Shown in pieces: positions 54,917 through 64,000 of a stretch of DNA of 64,000 nt (the first letter of the stretch is position 1; the number at the start of each line of letters is the position of its first letter). The notes under the pieces are model-generated. The model had not been told where the DNA came from. It worked only from the letters and a program-made list of their open reading frames with translations, and did no database searches. The stretch is from assembly GCA_947311845.1 (NCBI GenBank), contig CAMZMU010000062.1:49586592-49650591 (forward strand), given 5' to 3'. Source of the DNA: Poa pratensis (lineage: Eukaryota; Streptophyta; Magnoliopsida; Poales; Poaceae). The position numbers were made by a program, and so were the translations under genes.

Positions 54917-57900
54917 CTGAAGTATGTACATATGGTATTAAATGATAACACTTGCATTACGTAAATCAACAATCCAAGATGGTGAGCATCCAGATCCTAA
55001 TGTTTAAGAAAGATAAACATGCCACAGTGATAAATATATTCGAAGCAAGTAGATCACAACAGTGCCGTTTTATTTTTGTGTTAACTAGCATGGTGGCCCT
55101 CGCAAATGCGAGGGCAATGTCTTTAGTATGCTGAAAGCTCCAAGGAATTGATTGTATTTTCATCGGTATCACATTATGTACTAAGAACTAATATACCACC
55201 ACAAATTTAAATATGACAATATCTAGATACGTAGGATCATCAATGAACATTAATTTTTAGGCCATGAATTATTACGTCATTTCTATAAACATCCATATAT
55301 GTTATTTATGCGATATTATATTAGTAAACATAACTTTATTTTCAACATGACGTTAGATTACTAGGCGAGGTTAATGTCGGTATTATATAATAGTTACAAA
55401 AGTTTTCGTATTTTGGTTGAAATAGCAATAAGAGTTTCGAGTGCATCGAAAGGAAACATACCTTCAACGCTACATAATTATCAGCGACAACTATTCGAAA
55501 GTCAATTAGGCGAGGGCAACTCTTTATAGTAATATTGAAGTGATAGGTAAAAATTACATTATAGTTTTATGGGATATGGTAGGAAACTATAGCCATCAAA
55601 ATGTTATGCTAAACAAAATATCATATTGATGGAATGCATTTTAAATTTGTGGACAAATTATTAGTAATAAAGTTATTGATTTTGTTGTTGATTTAACATG
55701 ATGTTGAATCAATTCGCACAGTTAAAGGTAAGATCCTGAGTTGGTTGTCACTTTTGTGTGATCACGAATCATTAAATCTAAAGTAACATAGTTCTTTATA
55801 TATTTTTTAATTAATAATTCTAGGTGAACCCAAAGATGACACTAAGATCTATTTTTTAATAGATCTTTCTATTATTACTGACTTCTAATAGCAACCATGT
55901 TTGTTGGTACACATATTTATGTCGTGATATTCTCTTTGGTCAGTGCATACTCCTAATTACCAATCATGCAGTATTCATATTCAGCCACATCTTGGCTCTC
56001 TCTATCTCTCTACCACCCTCCGCACTCTCTTTATCTCTCACACACATAGGTATGTGTTACCTTGTCCATGGACCTAACAATCCGGGTATGAACTAAAATC
56101 TTTCAGATAATAATTAACAATATAAAAAATTGTCATTAGTCATCGCCTCTTCAAGTGTTTCATTTTTTTAAATAAGGCACACCATGTTTATGTTTTTGTG
56201 TCTATCTAATAATTAGGATCCACCATACAATAGTTTGATGATGATTGTACGTTCTGATACTCTTATAGAATCTATTAGTTGTGATATGTTTAGTTTTCAG
56301 TTTAGTGAATTCATGTACGTGATATAATTAGGTACAATTATGAAGATCTATCAGTTGTGACTAAATTTATAACTGGTGTGATTTTATTAAGTACAAATAT
56401 AAGTTCTACCTCATGTGCTATGTTGGATATGATTATGATAAATCGTATTTGATTATGATATTTTACAAAAATAAATATCTATATATTAAGTGTGCTCCTC
56501 AAAAATAAATATGATCGATTTTGCTATATTAATAGTGACATATTACTTTTCTATTAAGATACGGACATGTATATGTTTTTTGGTCGCACTGTGCCTGATA
56601 CTACATTTTTCTGGAGCTACTCTTGAGATTATGAGCGAATAATCGTTATACTCTTCATTATGTCCAAACCCATTTTTATGAAGCCACAAATCTTGGTAGA
56701 GATATCGCTTCTTACCAAGTTCATATAGATTTTTTTTGTAAGAAAGGTTTAAATCTTGGGGCTGAGATAAACCACAATTTTTTTTAGTGAATCTTGTAAG
56801 ATAAAGGTCTAAAATGGACTGCACTGGATAGCATGTCTGTTCTATTATATGTGTGCCACATCAAGCTGGGTTATTATTTCAGTGGTAGAGGCAAAAAAAT
56901 GGCAATCTAAATTCTCCTCTTTTCTAGCCGACCGTTTATGTTGTGTGAGAATGTAAGTATTGATGTGTGTGGGAGTGCATCTCTAAGGTACAATGTTTTT
57001 TGAACAAAATAAAAAAGGTACAATATGTTGTAAAACATATCTAGATATTGCTCTCTAAAGGTCTATAATGTGTGATTTTACAATTTTACTTTAGTTGTAT
57101 TTCATCTCAACACATTGAATGTTATTCAAAAAAAATTGGGTAATATTTTCTCTCTCTTCATATCTTGCTCAAATAGATGTCGGACAATATCGTTTACAAT
57201 CATTTGGTTGCCAATCTGGTATGCATACGTTACCATGTAGATTTTTTTAATTGTGGCGAATTTCTCAAACATGCATAATTAATAACATTGATGTTTTTAT
57301 TTTCACTTTTAACTGCTTTAATGTGCAAACCTTATTTTACACGCTCGTCAACTATTTTAGTAGTCTCCATATTTTTTTCCTTTGTTCCTAGTCTTTAAGA
57401 GGACATTTTTTTGTTCCATCATGGTGGGCTGGAGTGTTATATGTGGTGGATAAATGACATGGTATAGTATACTACGCACACTACAATTATCCTATCAAAT
57501 CGGACGTAAATATTAAAAAAGCAAAAGATTAAAGAAAAAGAATACCGTAACTGAGTCCGGCCAACTCCTTTTTAATCGATAGGAATGGCCCCTCGATTTT
57601 CAGTTTATGTCGGTCTTAGGTCAACATGAATATTGTAACCGGTCCTTCTTTATGTGAAATAAACTGAAAATAGTGTAACTTTTTTGAAAAACATATTGCA
57701 ATCAACTTACCCTGCCTTTTCATGATTGTCGGTCGTAATCCTTTCGACCAAAACTGTATAGGCAAGAGCCCTAATTTGTGGTTTAATTTTGTGTGTGCAA
57801 GTAGCAAGATGTAATCCTAATTAAATGTGTTGTTCACGTTAGTGGAGTACGATGTTGTGGACAAATCGATAGATAACTTACTTGGTCTAGGTGTATAGGG

Positions 57901-58393
57901 AAAACCCTAAATTTATGGTTTAATTTTGTGTGTGCAAGTAGCAATATCAAATCCTAATTAAATGTGTTGCTCACATTTGTGCTGCAAGATTAAATGACAG
58001 TACTGGAGTACTATGCTATGGACAAATCGATAGAAAAAAGCGACATGCAGTGTTGGAGTCGGAAAGAACACGACATGCAGTAATTTTCTTTCTTTCCGTT
58101 TCACAACTGTGATCGTGACAGCAGCAATCCAAGTCCATCTTTTTTTCTTTCCCTTTTCCACCAGATCCGATGAGACGTGTTTTTTTAGGAACGGAGCTTT
58201 TTTTCTTAGAGAACGGAAACTCACAAAACTATACGTGTCAAAAAAACTTATTAGTACCAATTAATGTTGTACGTAACTTATTTATCTTTTAATCTCAACC
58301 GTCAAATCTAAAATTAACGGATTATATAAATTTAACCTATGTGGCTTAATGTGGTGTCTCCGTTAAACTCTCTCATTTTGCTTTTAGTATATA
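54917..58393. other. AT-rich region without genes
   Basis: About 3.5 kb upstream of copy C exon 2, where exon 1 and its intron would be expected; no exon 1 homologue is seen. ORFs here are short and random-looking. A diverged tandem duplication at 57762-58035 is the only structure noted. Confidence 0.6.
57762..58035. repeat. Diverged tandem duplication, about 137-160 bp unit
   Basis: GTTTAATTTTGTGTGTGCAAGTAGCAA...AATCCTAATTAAATGTGTTG starts at 57781 and 57918. The downstream TGGAGTAC...GGACAAATCGATAG pair is at 57843 and 58004, 161 bp apart, showing a 24-base length change in one unit. It is non-coding. Confidence 0.8.
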
Positions 58394-58516
58394 CTCCCTC
58401 CGTTCCATATTAGATGACTTCCATTTGTACAAAAGTGAATGTACCTAGACTTGTAATATGTCTAGATACATCAACTTTTGTACAAATTGAAGTCATCTAA
58501 TTTGGAACGGAGGGAG
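58394..58516. mobile_element. Stowaway-type MITE, 123 bp
   Basis: CTCCCTCCGTTCCATATTAG...CTAATTTGGAACGGAGGGAG forms inverted repeats flanked by TA (58392-58393 and 58517-58518). Confidence 0.92.
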
Positions 58517-58644
58517 TAATAGATTTGGACGTACCATGCATAGGTAAGACTTGGTGTCACTGATTCAAGGTTTTTGTAACCGGCCAGTTACTAGTCTCAC
58601 CGACCCTAACCAAATCCCAAAGGTGCAGTGGCCAGTGGGTCACG

Positions 58645-60204
58645 GTGGTCGCCAAGCCGGCCTCGACATCGACCATTGGGCGGCGAGGGCTAGTGAAGAG
58701 GGTTCTGGTGCATCTGGACATACATGAAGATTTCACGCCAAGGGGTGATGAGCCGCCACGACAGCCGCACTACACGCACCGTTTTGACTGGAAGTTGGGC
58801 GTGATCGATGGCGAGGCAGAGCAGTCTGACCGCGCCAGGACGCCGGCGCGCCGTCAAGATGACCACGACAACCACCGTCGTGATGATAGGAGGGAGCAGC
58901 GCAGAGATGATGAAGATGATGATCGACGAGGTCGTGGCCGCAAGGATGATAGGTCCTGGGCGCAACGAATCGTTCGCAGTCGTTCCAGGACAGGGGATAG
59001 GAGGTATGATGACCGCGGTGATGATCGCCGTGATAGGGGAGGCTACAAGGACGACCGCTACTGTCGTGATGGTGGACGGAAGCGGGCCTCGTCCATGGTG
59101 GCGACACACAGGAAGATCGACTCCTCCCAGGTCCAAGTGCTGCGCGGGGGTGCGGTGATCCCGGTGTTGAGGCGTCGTCGCGAGCCCTCGCCGGAATCAA
59201 GCAGAAGGGGAAGAACTAATGCTGCCTGCCGGGGTTGATCGCCGCCGCCCTCCCCTCGAGCCCTTGCTCGTTTTCAGGCTGGGGAGGTCTTCCTGCCACG
59301 CGCGGCATCGCGCCCTGCTGCCTGGTTCATGCCAGGGTGTTTTGGGCAATCCGTTGCCCCTGAGCTGGAATGCTACGAACTGCTGCCGCCACCACCTCCT
59401 CTGCCCACCGATGGCACGACGCCGACGCGCCTGTTCACCCCGCCGCTGCAGCTTACGACGCCAACGCTGCTGCGGCGGCCTGCTGCCGTCGGCGTCTCTG
59501 TCGGCGTCTCTCTGACGTTGAACACTGAAAAAGATGAAGCCCACCAGGAAGACAAAGAGCTGGCGACGCCCATGTCTGAACAGAGAGAAGAAATGCAGCA
59601 TGAAGACCAGAGAGATGAAGTGCAGCAGGATGACCTCAAGTCGCCTATGCGATTCTCGCCCAGCCTCTCTGCTTCGGAGGAGCCTGTTACTCCTATTTTC
59701 GTCCCAGCTGTTCCTGCTACTGTCAACAACGACACTGACGCTGCCCCTACTGACACTGCAACCCCAAGAACGCCATTGTTTCTTCCTGTGCAGGAGCCAT
59801 TGCTTGCTGAGCCAAGATCTTCCACGCCGCGGCCTCGAGTGACGAAGAGGCGCAAGACTCTAGCTGGTATATCAGGCTTCGCTGGTATTCCAGTGCAGCG
59901 ATCAAGTCCGAGGCTCAAGAACAAGAACAGGACGATGCCCATCGCCAAGCTTGCTGAGAAGTTGCTCTGCCAACGTCTTGGGATTGTTGCTGATGGCGAG
60001 CCGATCACCGAGGCGGCGATAGCGAAATTCGTCCAGATGTTCCATGGCAAGCTTCCTGACTTGGCGATCGCAGCTCTCCGGGCCCTCTTTCGCATGGACT
60101 GCGACTTTGCGACGGCGGTTGAAGATGCACTGGTGGAGCACGGCGGCGCGGACGCGGTCGACCTGACGGGCGACATAGCTGGCGAGACGCAAGCCCAGAC
60201 TTGA
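58645..60204 (+). pseudogene. LINE ORF1 protein, one in-frame stop
   Basis: One frame runs from 58645 to TGA at 60202-60204, interrupted only by TGA at 59236-59238. The N-terminal part is extremely Arg/Asp-rich (DDRRDRGGYKDDRY), as in nucleic-acid-binding regions. The middle is Pro/Glu-rich. The C-terminal part (RLKNKNRTMPIAKLAEKLLCQRLGI, LRALFRMDC) matches the conserved C-terminus of ORF1 of Triticeae L1 LINEs as I recall it. The usual RRM and CCHC knuckle are missing, so the element is probably 5'-truncated just before 58645. ORF1 would package LINE RNA. It is followed by ORF2 after 263 bases. Confidence 0.6.
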
Positions 60205-60467
60205 TCGCTGCTGCTGATTTGCACACCCTGATGTCATCTTGCTTTCATGTTAGAAGAACTCCTGAACTTTAGTCTGCTTGCAACCATGTGTGGTTGTGTT
60301 TGCTGGTCGTGGTTTGTCCAGTTTGCTATGTGTCTGCTGCCTGTTTACAGCCGATGTAGGCTGTGTCTGTTGCCTTGGCCAGGCCCTTGTTGTTTGCTGC
60401 TGCACTTCTATCATGTCAAGACTATATTTGAATTTGGGGCTGCTGTTAGATGTATTCCAGTTAATCA

Positions 60468-63400
60468 ATGTTAGACATGGATGTAAACTGTTTGAGCTGG
60501 AATCCTCGGGGATTAAATGATCCAAAGAGGCGTGATGTGGTCAGTGATTTGGTGGCGTCCTCTTCCTGTCAAATTGTTTGTCTACAGGAGATAAAACTCC
60601 AGAACATGGATGATTACACGGCTGCTCAGCTGGGAGGTTTCAGGTTGCGCAAGTATGCTCAGCGGCCGGCGAATGGCACCCGGGGGGGCATCCTGATGCT
60701 ATGGGACGACAGCATTCTGCAAGTTTCAAGTGTGGACATCGGCACATTCTCTCTCTCTCGGCCAATTTTGTCGTCATCGGTGCGGACTCTCCTTTCAAAC
60801 TCACAACGGTGTATGGTCCTACACGCGGAAACCTCAAGGACGCTTTCTTTGCGGAGTTGGTGGCAGCTAAGCCTCCGGTGGGCACGCTTATCACGGGAGA
60901 TTTCAACCAAATTCACAAAGCAAGCGACAAAAATAGGGGCAATAGTAATAGAAGCCGGATTGTCCGCTTTCACAACGCCCTCAACACTTGCGACCTTAAA
61001 GAGATTCGCCTCCAAAATCGCAAGTACACTTGGAGTAATGAACAACATGATCCAACCATGAGCAAACTTGACGCGTTCTTTTGCAATGAGGAATGGGATG
61101 TTACCTTCAATGATCATATTCTACATGCTCTCTCGTCGTCCCTGTCCGACCATTGTTCACTCCTTCTCGCAAGCCAAAGAGGACCCAAAAGACAAAAAAC
61201 CTTCCGTTTTGAGAACTTTTGGATCAAAATGCCCGGTTTCAATCATGAAGTCGATGAAGCGTGGAACGGAGCTCACAACCACACCGACCCTTGTCACATC
61301 CTTTTCCACAAGCTCAAAAAAACTGGACAAAGGTTGCGTCGGTGGAGTAGAACACTCTTATCTAAGGCGAAAGTTGACCTTCACATGGCTTTGGAAGTCA
61401 TTCTTCGGCTCGATACGGCGCAAGAATCTAGAGAGCTAAGCAACGAGAAAAGAGAGATCCGATCACGTCTCAAGAGGAGGGTGATTGGTTTGGCGGCGCT
61501 TGAAAGGGCTAGGAAGTGGCAAAGCACTAGAGTCACTAACCTCAAGGAAGGGGATGCGAATACCCGCTACTTCCATCTCCGCATCAACTCTAGAAGAAGA
61601 AAAAAATTCATCCACCGGTTGAAGCACAATAGTGGGTGGGTCACGGCGCATGACCAAAAGAAGAAGATCATTCAAGACCACTTCAAATCCATTATCAAGA
61701 GAGGGCCGCGGCGTACCACCAACTTCAATTGGGAAAACATTCCCATTCCTCAATGTGACCTTGGGGCTCTTGATGCACCCTTTTCGGAGGAGGAGGTGAA
61801 GACCGCGGTGGACAAAACCGCAAGTGACAAAGCGCCGGGCCCCGATGGCTTCACGGTGCCTTCTTTAAGGCTTGTTGGACCACAGTTAAAGGGGATATAA
61901 TGGACGTGATCAACCAATTCTCCACTTTGCATGTCAACAACCTTCATTGGCTCAACTCCGCGAATATTGCCCTTCTTCCGAAAAAAGAGGGGGCCGAAGA
62001 CGTCACCGATTTTAGACCCATTAGCCTCATCCACGCAATTGGAAAGCTCATATAAAAAATGATGGCTACTAGGCTTGCCCCTCACATGAACAACCTTGTC
62101 TCCAATGCCCAAAGTGCTTTCATTAAAACAAGGAGCATACATGATAATTTCCTCTACGTCAAGAGCTTGGCAAAAAGGCTTCACAAATCAAGAACACCGA
62201 CGCTTCTCTTCAAGCTTGATATTAAAAAAGCTTTTGATTCGGTTAGGTGGGATTATTTGATGGATTTGCTTCAACAGTTGGGTTTCCCGTCCAAGTTTAG
62301 GGATTGGATCACGGCCTTGCTCTCTACTTCATCTTCTCGTGTGCTTCTTAATGGAATTGCCGGTGACCCTATCAAGCATGGGAGGGGGCTAAGGCAAGGG
62401 GACCCTTTGTCCCCTCTTCTCTTTGTTTTGGCAATTGATCTGTTGCATCACATCCTACACAAGGCCACCACTCAAGGACGTCTACAAAAGCTTCAGGGAA
62501 GGATTCCCACAATCCGTACCTCTCTTTTTGCCGATGATGCGGCCATCTTTGTGAAACCCAAAAAAGAGGACATAGCTACTTTGGCGACCATCTTGACAAA
62601 TTTCGGCAATGTCACGGGCCTTGTTACAAATTGCACCAAAAGCCAAGTGGTTCTCATTTATTGTGATGGCATTGATCTTGATGACATTCTACAAGCCTTT
62701 CCGGCAAGTCAAACAACCTTTCCTATGAAGTATTTGGGCCTTCCTTTGTCGGTGAGGCGGCTCAAGCGAGTTCACCTTCAGCAACTTGAGGATAGAGTGG
62801 CCGGAAAACTAATTCCTTGGATGGGGCGACATGCAACAATGGCGGGTCGGTTGGTTCTTGTCAAAGCGGTTCTCACTAGTGTGGCCATATATTTTCTCAC
62901 CGTGCTTCACGTGTCACCGGAAGGACTAAAGAAACTTGATAGTATCCGGCGGGCTTTCTTATGGGCGGCTTGTGACAAAGTCTCGGGAGGGAAATGTAAG
63001 GTAAATTGGGAGACCGTGTGCAGGCCCAAGGATCTTGGAGGGCTTGGCATTCTCAACCTCTCAAAATTTGCTTCGGCACTACACATGATATGGCTATGGT
63101 TTGAGTGGAGCGATGATCGTAAGCCATGGGTGGGCCTTGGAAATCCTTGCAATTCTTATGACCGCGAGCTCTTTGCAGCGGCTACAAAGGTGACCATTGG
63201 AAGTGGTGAAAAGGCTCTCTTTTGGGAATCCTCTTGGCTTGATGGAAGGCGACCAAAAGAAGTGGCCCCTCTCATTTTTGAGCTATCAAATAAAAAGAAA
63301 AGCACGGTTCGGAGAGCTTTGGATGATGATTCTTGGGTTTCCCAAATTGATCTTCAAGGGGGCCTCACGGTTGATCACATCACACAATTTGCGGCCTTAT

Positions 63401-64000
63401 GGGAAATGCTTAGTGCCGTACAACTTCCTCCCAACACGTCGGATAAGATTACAAGGAAGTTCACTAAGAATGGATGTTATTCCTCAAAGTTGGCATACAA
63501 GATGCAATTTTTGGGTCAAATAAACTCCACAATGCCATCCTTGGTTTGGAAGCCTTGGGCGCCTCCAAAATGCAAGATCTTCGCTTGGCTAGTGCTCCAA
63601 AACCGAGTGTGGACGGCGGATAGGTTGAATCGGAGAGGGTGGTCAAATTGTGGGTTATGCAAATTATGCAATCAAGTTCAAGAGATGGCCGCCCACCTCC
63701 TTTTCCAATGTCGTTTCACCTCTAGAATTTGGTCCTCCTTGAAGACTTGGCTTGGATTACATGATCTTGCTCCAAGAGATTGGGTGGCAATCACGAGTGT
63801 AAATGAATGGTGGAGGGATGTAATTCACAAGAGAGGCGGCTCGAGGAAAGCATTGGCAACTCTCGCTATGTTGGTGTCATGGGAAGTGTGGAAGGAGAGA
63901 AATGCCCGTGTGTTTACGAACAAAGCAACAACTTCCAATATGCTCATCGAGAAGATAAAAGGCGAGGCGTCAATGTGGTGTTTAGCCGGGGCTAAAGCAT
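60468..64000 (+). pseudogene. L1-clade LINE ORF2: endonuclease, reverse transcriptase, zf-RVT (runs off the window)
   Basis: The start MDVNCLSWNPRGLNDPKRR, followed by CLQEIKLQ, GDFNQIH and SLSDHCSLLL, marks an APE-type endonuclease. Then come the linker helix (EGDANTRYFHLR), DKAPGPDGF, the RT palm (FKLDIKKAFDSV, RQGDPLSPLLF), catalytic LFADDAAIF at about 62527-62553, and zf-RVT (WAPPKCKIFAWLVLQNRVWTAD, GLCKLCNQ, HLLFQC). Lesions: a frame change in a CT run near 60750, a one-base shift near 61855, and TAA at 62053-62055. From 62059 the frame is open to the window end (CLAGAKA). Target-primed reverse transcription is the family role; this copy is inactive. Confidence 0.88.

Noticed and set aside
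58690..59200. Minus-strand His/Thr-rich ORFs opposite LINE ORF1
   Set aside because: They are antisense shadows of the Arg/Asp repeat region; the plus-strand frame continues for about 520 codons with a LINE ORF1 C-terminus.
1..64000. CRISPR arrays, bacterial operons, ribosomal RNA genes
   Set aside because: No regularly spaced short repeats with unique spacers, no Shine-Dalgarno-linked gene strings and no rRNA sequence were seen. All evidence is plant nuclear.

Overview
This is plant nuclear DNA, almost certainly a grass and most likely a Triticeae (wheat/barley/rye type) genome. The evidence is eukaryotic exon/intron structure, nested LTR retrotransposons of Copia, Athila, Tat and Reina type, TA-flanked Stowaway MITEs with CTCCCTCCGTTCC ends, L1-type LINEs, and fragments of a grass gene family that I read as BLE2-like (ARM-type repeats plus membrane segments). 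Nothing prokaryotic is present, and I found no complete protein-coding gene: every recognisable gene or transposon ORF carries at least one stop, frameshift or truncation.

Layout. 1-2181: 3' part of a long Copia LTR, its tRNA-Met primer site and a truncated gag. 2182-12295: a 5'-truncated Tat-lineage Ty3/gypsy element. Its pol is split by a CACTA-like insertion with an acidic-protein ORF (2956-5269), and it carries an array of polypurine-tract-like motifs, a long antisense gene and the 3' LTR. 12296-13870: remnant of a possible Mutator-like gene with a zinc knuckle. 14052-26490: a predicted 12.4 kb Helitron, supported by an empty-site paralogue at about 27783-28000 in the same window. It holds spliced gene fragments, two Stowaway MITEs, a LINE tail and a complete 8 kb Athila-type (Sabrina-like) gag-protease retrotransposon with a GGTCA target duplication. 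26491-31995: the host repeat of the Helitron (partly duplicated, with a 415 bp palindromic MITE), an LTR fragment and unassigned DNA. 31996-34021: two consecutive minus-strand poly(A)-type retroposons, each with its own long target-site duplication.

34909-54916: a tandem array of three BLE2-like genes on the minus strand (A, B, C), all broken. Copy A is gutted by an Athila LTR fragment, a Reina chromovirus 3' half and a small Copia element with 97 bp LTRs. Copy B has a long first intron holding a GC-rich block, a tRNA-Ser-like fragment and a PIF/Harbinger-like element; its coding exon has frameshifts and a 32 bp duplication. Copy C has a nonsense codon and frameshifts. 54917-58393 is AT-rich DNA without genes. 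58394-58516 is a Stowaway MITE. About 58600-64000 is a degenerate L1-clade LINE (ORF1, then endonuclease, reverse transcriptase and zf-RVT) running off the window.

The parts do not form a pathway. The window is best read as an island of decaying tandem genes and captured gene pieces in layered transposon insertions, whose order can be partly reconstructed from target-site duplications.
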